Shown here piece after piece: positions 1 to 6,958 of a DNA stretch of 8,813 nucleotides (its first letter is position 1; every line of letters starts with the position of its first letter). A model generated the notes under the pieces. That model was not told where the DNA came from. It worked only from the letters and a program-made list of their open reading frames with translations, and did not search any database. Origin of the DNA: Phycisphaerales bacterium (lineage in GTDB: Bacteria; Planctomycetota; Phycisphaerae; Phycisphaerales; UBA1924); contig JALOQT010000025.1 in the NCBI GenBank assembly GCA_025453375.1, positions 1-8,813 on the forward strand, read 5' to 3'. Made by a program: the position numbers and the translations under genes.

Positions 1-1277
1 TTCCTTTCCACTGGTCGCAGCTCGACCTTCAAGTCCAGCACGCGGAACACACTGGTGATCGAGTCCTTCGCGTGGACCGTCGAGAACACCAAGTGGCCCG
101 TGATCGCGGCCTGCATCGCCGTGCGCGCCGTCTCCTCATCGCGAATCTCACCGACCAGCACCACGTCCGGGTCCTGACGCAACACCGACCGCAGAATCTG
201 CCCGAACGTGTTGCCCTTGTCGCTGTTGACCGGAATCTGCGTCGTGCCCTCAAGCTGATATTCAACCGGGTCTTCGATCGTCACGACGTTGGTCGTCTCG
301 CGATCGATCTCGCGCAGAGCGTTATACAGCGTCGTCGTCTTGCCCGAACCCGTCGGCCCGCAGACCAGCACAAAGCCCTGCTCCTTGGTGCAGACCTTGC
401 GGAGCTTCTCGTGCATCCACGTCGGGAAGTTCAGGTCCGCCAGGCTGCGCGGGGCCAGCCCCGCATCCAGCACGCGGATGACCATCTTCTGCCCGTGCAC
501 GCTGGGGGTGATGCTGACGCGATAGTCCACCTTCTTGCCGCGGAACCGCGTGCCGAAGTGCCCGTCCTGCACCGCATCATCCGCCGCCACCTTCATCAAG
601 CACGCGGTCTTGACCACGCCCAGCATCAACTGGCCGACCTTGGTCGGAATATCGACAATCGTGACCATCTGCCCGTCAACGCGCATGCGGACGGAGTAGA
701 CATTGTGCTTCGCCTCGACGTGAATATCCGTCGCCCGCGCCTTGCTGGCCATCAGGATCAACAGCCGCAGACACTTGGGCCCAGGCGTGTCCTGCGCCAT
801 GGCGGTGCTGAAGTTGTTGGCCCCGTCAACCAGCTGCACCGGCGCGTCACCCTCGCCCTTGGGCGGCAGCAGTTCCAGCATCGAGCGCAGATCCGGCTCC
901 CACCCCGCCGCCGGCCCGGCCTGCGTCGCATCCACATCCAGGCTCTTGTTCCGCACGCTCTGGCGGACCTCTTCAAACGTCTGATCGCTCTCGACGGTGA
1001 AGGTGTGCGTGCCGATGCGGACATTGTCCCCGGGCTTGAGCGGCCGCGCCTCGCCGCTGAACTTGTCGTTGTTGACCTTCGTCCCGTTCTTGCTGCCCAG
1101 GTCCTTGAGCTGCCACCCGCCGCGCCCGTCCGGCTCGATGATGCAGTGATAGCGGCTGGCCGCCTCATCACTGATCGCCAGCGCATTGTCCTTGTTGCGC
1201 CCGATCGTCACCGGCTGCTCAGCCAGTGGAATCACATACCCCCGCCCATCAGTACTCGTCAGATTGATCGTCGGCAT
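1..1277 (-). CDS. FHA domain-GspE/PilB-type secretion/pilus ATPase fusion (3' end outside window)
   Basis: Hexameric cytoplasmic ATPase of the type II secretion / type IV pilus assembly family, powering pilin or pseudopilin polymerisation. Reading leftward from the ATG at 1277 gives 425 residues without a stop, up to the window edge. Residues 1-96 form an FHA phosphothreonine-binding domain: GR at 26-27, SRYH at 41-44, LGSKNGT at 60-66. A linker follows (about 97-165), then a GspE N2-like region with RATDIHVEAK at 181-190 and RMRVDG at 197-202. The ATPase core has Walker A GPTGSGKTT (307-315), Asp box TIEDPVEY (333-340), Walker B with catalytic Glu DVVLVGEIRD (371-380, E377) and His box TGHLVFSTVHAKD (393-405). 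Family members are about 550-570 residues, so roughly 130 are missing. The FHA domain replaces the usual N1 domain, suggesting control by a Ser/Thr kinase (inference). It is divergent from dxr. Whether it serves pili or secretion cannot be told here; retraction PilT is unlikely because of the N2 region. Confidence 0.93.
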   Translation of the reverse strand, partial: MPTINLTSTDGRGYVIPLAEQPVTIGRNKDNALAISDEAASRYHCIIEPDGRGGWQLKDLGSKNGTKVNNDKFSGEARPLKPGDNVRIGTHTFTVESDQTFEEVRQSVRNKSLDVDATQAGPAAGWEPDLRSMLELLPPKGEGDAPVQLVDGANNFSTAMAQDTPGPKCLRLLILMASKARATDIHVEAKHNVYSVRMRVDGQMVTIVDIPTKVGQLMLGVVKTACLMKVAADDAVQDGHFGTRFRGKKVDYRVSITPSVHGQKMVIRVLDAGLAPRSLADLNFPTWMHEKLRKVCTKEQGFVLVCGPTGSGKTTTLYNALREIDRETTNVVTIEDPVEYQLEGTTQIPVNSDKGNTFGQILRSVLRQDPDVVLVGEIRDEETARTAMQAAITGHLVFSTVHAKDSITSVFRVLDLKVELRPVER

Positions 1278-1316
1278 AGAGGTCCAAGCGTATGCAAAGG
1301 CCCAGCAGCCCGACGC

Positions 1317-1330
1317 GGCCCACGTGGGCC
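1317..1330. promoter_or_regulatory. perfect 14-bp palindrome in the divergent intergenic gap (possible operator)
   Basis: GGCCCACGTGGGCC is its own reverse complement. It lies 40 bp upstream of the ATPase start and 82-100 bp upstream of the possible dxr starts, where a regulator shared by two divergent promoters would bind. No convincing -35/-10 pair was found on either strand nearby. In GC-rich DNA such a palindrome can arise by chance, so the operator role is inference. Confidence 0.3.
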
Positions 1331-1333
1331 CAA

Positions 1334-1378
1334 CCCAGCCCGCCCCGCCCCCCACACCCGCCTCGCCAACCCCGCCCC
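1334..1378 (-). other. C-tract cluster, potential G-quadruplex on the minus strand
   Basis: Seven runs of three or more C (1334-1336, 1339-1341, 1343-1346, 1348-1353, 1357-1359, 1370-1373, 1375-1378) lie in 45 bp. The first five are separated by one to three bases, so the minus strand fits the usual G3+N1-7 quadruplex pattern. The element sits upstream of the leftward ATPase gene and in the probable leader or promoter region of dxr. Whether it folds or matters in vivo is unknown; the strand is generally C-rich here. Confidence 0.4.
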
Positions 1379-1411
1379 GCCGAAACCGGCGAACGTAAAC
1401 TCTCCGCGTCC

Positions 1412-2716
1412 ATGCCCCAGCCTCCCGCCATGCCTGCCACCCGCGTCATCATCCTCGGCAGCACCGGCTCGATCGGGACGCAGAGCGTGCAGGTCATCGA
1501 GCACCTCAACGCGCTGGCCGCCCAACACAGCACAATCGGCCAGACCGGCTCGCCCCACCCCACCTTCCGCGTCGTCGGCCTCGCCGCCGGGTCGCAGGCG
1601 GATCTCGTCCTCGCCCAAGCCGCCCGGCTTGGTGTCGCCGACATCGCCCTGGCCAGCGCTGCGCCAAGCCTCGCCGCGCCGGGCCTTCGCGTCCGCGTCG
1701 GGGCCGACAGTGCCTGCCAGTTGCTGCGTGAGGTGCCCTGCGATCTGGTCATCGCCGCGATCGATGGCCTCGCCGGCCTCGCCTCCACGCTCGTCGCCGC
1801 CGAACTTGGCCGGCGCATCGCCCTGGCCAACAAAGAATCCCTCGTCGCCGGCGGCCAGTTGATCACCGACACCTGCCGCCGCACCGGCGCCACCCTGCTG
1901 CCAGTCGATAGCGAGCACAGCGCCATCTGGCAGGCCCTGCTGGGCCTCTCGCCCGACCGCACCGCGATGCTCCCGCCCTGCCACTTGCCCGCGAGTGTGC
2001 GCACAGTCTGGCTCACCGCCAGCGGCGGGCCATTTCGCACCCGCACCCTCGCCGACGTCTATGACGCACCACCCAGCGAAGCCCTCCGCCACCCGACATG
2101 GGCCATGGGCGCCAAAGTCACGCTCGACTCGGCCACCATGGTCAACAAAGCCTTCGAGATGATCGAAGCCCACTGGCTCTTTGGCCTGTCTCCAGAGCGC
2201 CTCGGCGTGCTCATCCATCCACAATCGGTGATCCACTCAATCGTCGAACTGGCCGACGGCGCGCAGCTCGCCCAGCTTGGCTCGCCAGACATGCGCGTGC
2301 CCATCCAGTTCGCCCTCACGCACCCGCACCACCTCGCCGGCCCCGCCCGCACGCTGGACTGGGCCACCACGCCTCGGCTGGACTTCACCCTCGCCGACGA
2401 AACCCGCTTCGAAGCCCTCGCCCTGGCCCGGCGCGTCATGCACCTCGGCGGCACCGCCGGAGCCATCTTCAGTGCCGCGACACAAGCCCTCAGCGAGGCT
2501 TACCGCGCCAGCGATACCAGCGCCTCACCCCGCGTGCGCTTCGGCCAGCTCGTCTCGATCGCTGGCGAGGCGCTGGCGGCCGTGCCCATCACCGACATCC
2601 GTAGCCTGGAGGACATTCAGGCCGCCAGCATGCTGGCATCTGAGTTCGTGCTTCGCACCGCACGCGCTGCCGATGCGCACCGCCCAGGCGATCGCATCAG
2701 GAGCAGCCATGCCTGA
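1412..2716 (+). CDS. dxr: 1-deoxy-D-xylulose 5-phosphate reductoisomerase
   Basis: Second enzyme of the MEP (non-mevalonate) isoprenoid pathway: it rearranges and reduces 1-deoxy-D-xylulose 5-phosphate to 2-C-methyl-D-erythritol 4-phosphate with NADPH and a divalent metal, in the cytosol. From the ATG at 1412 it is 434 residues (E. coli enzyme 398). Visible motifs: NADPH-binding GSTGSIG (16-22), LANKESLVAGG (138-148), metal-binding VDSEHSAIW (165-173; D166, E168), TASGGPFR (202-209), flexible-loop HPTWAMG (227-233), DSATMVNKAFEMIEA (239-253; E249 probable third ligand) and IHPQSVIHS (268-276). The start is uncertain: an ATG at 1430 (428 residues) also fits, neither has a clear ribosome site, and the Pro-rich extension from 1292 looks non-coding. 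Oddity: the usual NAANE motif of the C-terminal domain reads SAATQ (354-358). The next gene begins inside its last codons; the common dxr neighbours rseP, cdsA and uppS are not seen. Confidence 0.95.
   Translation: MPQPPAMPATRVIILGSTGSIGTQSVQVIEHLNALAAQHSTIGQTGSPHPTFRVVGLAAGSQADLVLAQAARLGVADIALASAAPSLAAPGLRVRVGADSACQLLREVPCDLVIAAIDGLAGLASTLVAAELGRRIALANKESLVAGGQLITDTCRRTGATLLPVDSEHSAIWQALLGLSPDRTAMLPPCHLPASVRTVWLTASGGPFRTRTLADVYDAPPSEALRHPTWAMGAKVTLDSATMVNKAFEMIEAHWLFGLSPERLGVLIHPQSVIHSIVELADGAQLAQLGSPDMRVPIQFALTHPHHLAGPARTLDWATTPRLDFTLADETRFEALALARRVMHLGGTAGAIFSAATQALSEAYRASDTSASPRVRFGQLVSIAGEALAAVPITDIRSLEDIQAASMLASEFVLRTARAADAHRPGDRIRSSHA
2699..2703 (+). promoter_or_regulatory. Shine-Dalgarno site inside the dxr 3' end
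   Basis: AGGAG lies five bases before the ATG at 2709, within the dxr coding sequence. It fixes the start of the glycosyltransferase within a longer open frame that begins at 2277 as a shadow of dxr, and it implies translational coupling to dxr. Confidence 0.75.
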
Positions 2717-4541
2717 CATTTCGCGTCTTATCGCCAAAGCCCAGGAGCAGATCGACGCGGGGCAGCTCGCTGCCGCCAAGACCACGCTGCTTCGCGCCTG
2801 CGCGAGCGATGCAACCAGCGCCCACGCCGCCAGCGAACTCTCGCTCGTACTCATCCGTCTCGGCGAGCCGAAGGCTGCGCTCTACTACGCCACACGAGCG
2901 GCAAAGCTCGACCCCACCAACGTCGGTGTCGCATGCGATGTCGCGGCCATTCGGGTCAATCTCGGCGAAGACAAGGCTGTGGCCGATCTGGAAGCTCTCA
3001 CCAGTGCGTATCCGCAGTTTCATAAAGCGCAGCAGTCGCTCATCGGCGCCCTGCTGTCGGTGCATCGCACGGCCGATGCTGAAGTCGCCGCCATTCGGGC
3101 CCTGCAGCAGTTTCCGGATGATGAGGAACTCATCACCCAGTTGGCCGCCACGCAGTTTGAACTGGCCATGCCCGATCGTGCTCTGGCCAGCATCAGTCGC
3201 TTGCGTCGCTCGGGCAGTTCAAACCTCAAACTGCTGGACTTTCAGGCGACCCTGAGCAACTACGCAAGCCTTCACGATGTCGGCCAGGGCGCCAACACGC
3301 CCGAGAGCATCTTTCAGCGTCATCGTGCCATGGGCGAGGCCATCTTGGCCGAGGGCCAGGAAGATGACCGGGCGCTTGCCGCACCCTATCTCGCCCCGGC
3401 TCAGCCTTCGCGAGCTGCAGGTGCGCCCCTTCGTGTCGGTCTGGTCTCCGGCGATTTTCGACGACATTCAGTCAGCAAGTTCCTCCAGCGTCTCTTCGAG
3501 CATCATGATCGTCGCCGCATCGAGCTCTACGCCTACTCGACTTCAGCAATTCAGGATGAAGTCACATCCCTCTTGCGGCCGCTCGCGGCCCGGTGGCGTG
3601 ATTGCTCGCGAGCCTCGCCGCGCGAGATTGATCGCCTCATGCGGATCGACACCCTCGATGTCGCCATCGAACTCGGCGGCTATACCGGCCTGGTCGGCCT
3701 GGCCGCACTTCGCAGGCATCCCGCCGCGATCACGGCAACATACCTCGGCTACCCCAACACCACCGGCTGCCCGTTCGTCGATGTCCGACTCGTCGACAGA
3801 CAAAGCGACCCTCCCGGTGCAGAGGCCCTGGCGACTGAGCGCCTCGTCCGGATGGCGCGCGATGGCGCTGACTGGCCGTTCCTGTGCTATGCACCAGACA
3901 CCAGGCTTCCACCGCTACGCCCGCGTCCGCCACTGGCTTTGGCCGGCCAGCCCGATGCGCCGGTGGTCTTCGGCTGCTACACGGTCATCCCCAAGATCAG
4001 CCTCGCCACGCTGGATCTGTGGTCGCGCGTCATCCGAGCCGTGCCCAACTCGGTGCTGGTCATCAAGAGTGATGTCTTCAAGGACCCGCCAACCAGGGCG
4101 CGTATCGAAGGCTGGTGGCGCGAGCACGGCGTGCCCACCGAGCGTCTCATCCTCCGCGGCACGCATGCGTCATACCTCGAACACCTCGACTCCTACAACG
4201 ATCTGCACATCGCCCTGGACCCCACTCCCTACAACGGCACCACCAGCACCTGCGACGCGCTGGCCATGAGCACACCCGTTCTGGCTCTGCGAGGCTCCGT
4301 CCACGCAGCGCGCGTCAGTGCCAGCATCCTCACGCACTCCGGCCTGGAGGAACTCATCGCCGACACCCCCGAGCAGTATGCGGCTCTCGCAGCCCGACTG
4401 GCTGGTGATCGCGCGCACCTCGCCCATCTGCACGCCACGGTGCGTGAGCGATTCCTCAATGGCAAAGTCTGCGACGGCCCTGGCTTCTGCCGGGCGTTCG
4501 AGCAGACTATCGAGGGTCTGTGCGCGATGTCGAAGGCGTAA
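2709..4541 (+). CDS. TPR-containing O-GlcNAc transferase-like glycosyltransferase (SPINDLY/GT41 family)
   Basis: Likely cytosolic glycosyltransferase that moves a sugar from a nucleotide sugar to Ser/Thr of proteins; donor and targets cannot be read from sequence. It has 610 residues. Residues 1-230 are helical with TPR-like units (for example LGEPKAALYYATRAAKLDPTN at 51-71). The catalytic part follows: LRVGLVSGDFRRHSV (241-255, with the conserved His 253), IELGGYTG (320-327), TYLGYPNTTG (344-353), RLV(x)n FLCY (378-394), FGCYTVIPKIS (421-431, Lys 429 at the place of the essential OGT lysine), LDPTPYNGTTSTCDAL (503-518), then HAARVSASIL (532-541). GYT agrees with animal OGT; most bacterial relatives have GHT. 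The usual NN of FGSFNNxxK is TV here. The gene overlaps the end of dxr by eight bases and ends before a likely terminator, so dxr and this gene form a two-gene operon. No signal peptide or membrane segment is seen. Confidence 0.88.
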   Translation: MPDISRLIAKAQEQIDAGQLAAAKTTLLRACASDATSAHAASELSLVLIRLGEPKAALYYATRAAKLDPTNVGVACDVAAIRVNLGEDKAVADLEALTSAYPQFHKAQQSLIGALLSVHRTADAEVAAIRALQQFPDDEELITQLAATQFELAMPDRALASISRLRRSGSSNLKLLDFQATLSNYASLHDVGQGANTPESIFQRHRAMGEAILAEGQEDDRALAAPYLAPAQPSRAAGAPLRVGLVSGDFRRHSVSKFLQRLFEHHDRRRIELYAYSTSAIQDEVTSLLRPLAARWRDCSRASPREIDRLMRIDTLDVAIELGGYTGLVGLAALRRHPAAITATYLGYPNTTGCPFVDVRLVDRQSDPPGAEALATERLVRMARDGADWPFLCYAPDTRLPPLRPRPPLALAGQPDAPVVFGCYTVIPKISLATLDLWSRVIRAVPNSVLVIKSDVFKDPPTRARIEGWWREHGVPTERLILRGTHASYLEHLDSYNDLHIALDPTPYNGTTSTCDALAMSTPVLALRGSVHAARVSASILTHSGLEELIADTPEQYAALAARLAGDRAHLAHLHATVRERFLNGKVCDGPGFCRAFEQTIEGLCAMSKA

Positions 4542-4551
4542 CGCGCACGCG

Positions 4552-4594
4552 GTGCCCGCTCGGCGCGGGGCACATCCGGATTTCTCAGATTTTT
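4552..4594 (+). terminator. probable Rho-independent terminator after the dxr-glycosyltransferase operon
   Basis: GTGCCCGC (4552-4559) pairs with GCGGGGCAC (4565-4573) across a five-base loop, with one bulged G. A T-rich stretch follows at 4581-4594, ending in five T. The T-run starts later than in an ideal terminator, hence moderate confidence. It lies 10 bp after the stop codon at 4541. Confidence 0.5.
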
Positions 4595-4641
4595 CCAAAT
4601 GACGCGCACAGCCTGTGTTTTCAGGCCTGCACGATGTCTTG

Positions 4642-4667
4642 CCCTTGTGGCCATCAGGCCAGAGGGG
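4642..4667. other. hairpin in the gap before the phage-like module
   Basis: An 11-position stem (4642-4652 with 4657-4667) closes a four-base loop ATCA. It contains one G-G mismatch and one T-G wobble; the five bases next to the loop (TGGCC/GGCCA) pair perfectly. No T-tract follows, so it is not a standard terminator. It could belong to the leader of the portal transcript or to the boundary of the module. No function is assigned. Confidence 0.35.
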
Positions 4668-4786
4668 ACACGCCTGCGCGCACGGTGCGCCCCGCGGCCC
4701 CTGGCCATTGACGGGCCGCCGCGAAGCGACCACCGCCGCGACGAGCCGCACAGGCCAATGACCAGCAACGCATACAGGAGCGAGCC

Positions 4787-6340
4787 ATGACCGCAGCAGC
4801 ACACGCCACCAGCACCTCTTCGCACGCCGCGGCACGCGCGGGCGTCAGTCGGCTGGCCCCGACTGATCCGCTGCGTCTGGCGGCGCAGGCCGGCGTCGAG
4901 CCGGATGACATCCGCGCCGCGGCGGAGCATCTGTCGCGCCACGTCCAGCCGCGCATGGCGATGTTCTGGGAGTATTACCGCAACACGCTCTCACTGGGCG
5001 CTGGCGTCGGCGCGGGGCGCTCCTATCGCCTCGGCCAGGAGCGCGGCTTGCCCCTGCGGATCACCAGCCCGGCGAGTGTCGGCGTCGAGAATGACGACCG
5101 CGTCAATCGCCGCGAGCCCGTGGTCGAAAATGACATCGCCTGGCGCGTCGGCGCGATGATTGACTTTCTGTTCGGCCGCCCGGTTCGGATGATCAGCACC
5201 GCCAGCGATGCACCGACGGCGCGGAAGATCGAAGCAGCGCTGGAAGAAGTCTGGGAAGCCAGCGGCGGCCTGGGCCTGCTGCAGGAAGCCGCGCTGCTGG
5301 CGCACGTTTTCGGCCATGTGGACTTTGAAGTCCAGCGGATCGACGAGCCGGGCGAGCAGGTGACCGAAGCGGGCCACTGCGTGCGGATCGTGCTGCTGGA
5401 CCCGCGCCAAGCCGTGCCGTTGACCGATGGCTCACGCACCGAGCCGCGCGCGGCGGTGCAGCGGATGCGCGTCAATGGCCCCAGCGGCCAGGTGTGGCAG
5501 ACGCGCGTCATCGGGCCGCTGGCCAGTGTGGACATCATCGAGGAACCGGCGCACGCCTCGGGCAGCGAACCAGCCGGTCGGGTCGTTTCATCGATCTGCA
5601 ATCGCGTCGCGCCCGGGCGTGCGCCGGTGGTGCATGTGGTCAATGCGCCGCTGCCGCTGTCGTGGATGGGGCTGGGCGAGGTCGAGCCGCTGATCCCGCT
5701 GCAGGATGAACTCAACACGCGCCTGAGTGATCGGGCCTATCGCGTCACGCTGCAGAGTTTCAAGATGTACCTGGTCAAGGGTCTGGGCGTCAGCCTCGGC
5801 GGTGGCAGCACGCCGGAGACGCGCCCCGTCGGCCCGGGCATCATCTGGTCAACCGAGAACCCCGACGCGCAGATCGAAGCCTTCGGCGGCGATGCCAGCA
5901 GCCCCAGCGAAGAGTCGCACATCAACGAACTGCGCGAGGCGATGGACAAGATCAGCGGCGTCCCGCCGCTGGCCACGGGCGTCGTGCAGGGGCGCGTCGG
6001 CAATCTCTCCAGTGAGAATGCGCTGCGGCTGACGCTGCAGGGGTTGCTGGCGCGGACGGCGCGCAAGCGCCTGGCCTACGGCCGCGGCATCGCCCAGGTG
6101 TGTGAACTGATCTTGTCGGCGCTGCATGAAGCGGGCGTGCTCAGCACGACGGCCCGCCAGCGCGGCGTCCGGCTGGAGTGGCCGGAACTGCTGACTGGCG
6201 ATGGCGGGGAGCAGTTGCGTGCGGCTCGCGAGAAGATCGATCTTGGCGTCCCGCGCGACACGGTGCTGACGGAGCTGGGCTATGTGCCGCCGGGGCGCGA
6301 GGGGGCGAGTGCTGACAGCCGCGGGGCGCTGGCGCAGTAA
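4787..6340 (+). CDS. phage portal protein, SPP1 gp6-like
   Basis: Portal subunit: in tailed phages a dodecameric ring at one capsid vertex through which DNA is packaged and leaves, and where the packaging motor and tail join. 517 residues. After a low-complexity N-terminus (1-40) come WEYYRNTL (61-68), REPVVENDIAWRVGAMIDFLFGRPV (109-133, the segment best matching SPP1 gp6-type portals), a beta-rich middle (about 195-290), MGLGEVEPLIPLQDELNTRLSD (294-315), KMYLVKGLG (326-334), then the long helical part MDKISGVPPLATG (386-398) and SSENALRLTLQGLLARTARKRLAYG (408-432). The tail GVPRDTVLTELGYVPP (487-502) is also typical. AGGAG at 4776-4780, six bases before the ATG, supports the start. It is the first gene of a rightward head-gene run; the terminase expected upstream is absent, with a cellular glycosyltransferase in its place. 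Family assignment is by eye from the motif pattern. Confidence 0.85.
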   Translation: MTAAAHATSTSSHAAARAGVSRLAPTDPLRLAAQAGVEPDDIRAAAEHLSRHVQPRMAMFWEYYRNTLSLGAGVGAGRSYRLGQERGLPLRITSPASVGVENDDRVNRREPVVENDIAWRVGAMIDFLFGRPVRMISTASDAPTARKIEAALEEVWEASGGLGLLQEAALLAHVFGHVDFEVQRIDEPGEQVTEAGHCVRIVLLDPRQAVPLTDGSRTEPRAAVQRMRVNGPSGQVWQTRVIGPLASVDIIEEPAHASGSEPAGRVVSSICNRVAPGRAPVVHVVNAPLPLSWMGLGEVEPLIPLQDELNTRLSDRAYRVTLQSFKMYLVKGLGVSLGGGSTPETRPVGPGIIWSTENPDAQIEAFGGDASSPSEESHINELREAMDKISGVPPLATGVVQGRVGNLSSENALRLTLQGLLARTARKRLAYGRGIAQVCELILSALHEAGVLSTTARQRGVRLEWPELLTGDGGEQLRAAREKIDLGVPRDTVLTELGYVPPGREGASADSRGALAQ

Positions 6341-6388
6341 CGCGGCCAAGTGAGTCGAGTGTGGCGACAGGTGTGTGCGGCAAGCAAC

Positions 6389-6393
6389 GGAGG
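6389..6393 (+). promoter_or_regulatory. Shine-Dalgarno site deciding the scaffold-like gene start
   Basis: GGAGG, six bases before the ATG at 6400, picks this start over an in-frame GTG at 6361 that has no ribosome site. Confidence 0.75.
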
Positions 6394-6399
6394 TGTGCG

Positions 6400-6888
6400 A
6401 TGGCGGATGGGGTGAAGAACCATGACGATGCTGGTGGCCTGGGCGGTGCGGGTGCTGGTGCGGGCGGCGGTGCGCATGGTGGCGGCGAAGGTGGCGAGGG
6501 TCTGGCGCAGAGGTTGATCGGCGAGATCGATGCGCTGCGGGGCGAACTGCGCAAAGCGCAAGGCGCGATCCAGCGTGCCGAGCAGCGACAGCGACTGGAG
6601 CGTGCGGCGATCGATGCCTCGGCCCGCGATGTGCTGGCGGCGGCTGATGCGCTGGAGCAGCGAATCGCCTCGGGCGGGGGCACGGTGGATGTCAGTCAGG
6701 CGGTGCGCGAACTGAAGCGCGAGCGGCCGGGCCTGTTTGGCGCATCGCGCAGCGCTGGCGCGCAGGAGGGGACGGGTGGCGAGGGTTCGGAGAACCTGGA
6801 GGTGCTGCGCGAGCGGGCCCGCAGCGGGGATCGGGCCAGTCTGCTGCTGTATCTGCAGGCCCGGCGCGGCGGCGGCGGGCGCGAGTGA
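6400..6888 (+). CDS. putative head scaffolding protein (GP20-like)
   Basis: 162 residues, no enzyme motif. Residues 11-34 are a Gly/Ala-rich spacer. Residues 35-90 are highly charged and helical with coiled-coil character (IGEIDALRGELRKAQGAIQR at 40-59, then RQRLERAAIDASARDVLAAADALEQRI). They are followed by VDVSQAVRELKRERPGLFGA (96-115). A coiled coil ending in a helix plus 'LKxxxPxLF' is the layout of Phage_GP20-type scaffolding proteins, which guide capsid assembly and then leave the shell. An additional charged helix (ENLEVLRERARSGDRASLLLYLQARR, 131-156) follows and may be the capsid-binding end (inference). Position between portal and major capsid protein fits. The assignment rests on layout and place, not on a strong sequence signature; a plain hypothetical protein remains possible. 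No maturation protease domain is fused to it. Confidence 0.6.
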   Translation: MADGVKNHDDAGGLGGAGAGAGGGAHGGGEGGEGLAQRLIGEIDALRGELRKAQGAIQRAEQRQRLERAAIDASARDVLAAADALEQRIASGGGTVDVSQAVRELKRERPGLFGASRSAGAQEGTGGEGSENLEVLRERARSGDRASLLLYLQARRGGGGRE

Positions 6889-6945
6889 GGTTGGCCGGGT
6901 CGGTGAGTGCGTGGTGTGGATGGTTGGACCGGGGTGAAGAAACAC

Positions 6946-6952
6946 AGGAGGG
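6946..6952 (+). promoter_or_regulatory. Shine-Dalgarno site of the capsid gene
   Basis: AGGAGGG ends six bases before the ATG at 6959. An in-frame TTG at 6953 would lie against the site, so the ATG is the real start. It is one of the strongest ribosome sites in the window, as expected for the most abundant virion protein. Confidence 0.8.
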
Positions 6953-6958
6953 TTGGGT

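Noticed and set aside
1292..1411. 40-residue N-terminal extension of dxr
   Set aside because: Pro/Arg low-complexity sequence read from the C-tract region, ahead of the point where Dxr homology begins; no ribosome site.
72..1862. 596-residue rightward open frame across the ATPase gene and into dxr
   Set aside because: It is antisense to a protein with a full FHA and GspE motif set, then out of frame with dxr. The product is Arg/Pro/His-rich without any recognisable motif.
1259..2236. 325-residue leftward open frame over dxr
   Set aside because: Antisense to clear dxr motifs; it is a by-product of C-ending codons, Gly/Ala/Asp-rich and without a family signature.
2277..2708. 144-residue N-terminal extension of the glycosyltransferase frame
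   Set aside because: It is a frame shadow of dxr; the Shine-Dalgarno site at 2699 and the start of the TPR-like region place the true start at 2709.
4542..4786. tRNA or CRISPR-like element in the junction
   Set aside because: No cloverleaf arms with a TTC loop and no spaced direct repeats were found on either strand.
4599..4790. 63-residue rightward open frame ending in an ATGA overlap with the portal start
   Set aside because: The four-base overlap is tempting, but there is no ribosome site before the ATG, the T-run of the terminator lies just upstream, and the product is Arg/Pro-rich with the hairpin inside it.
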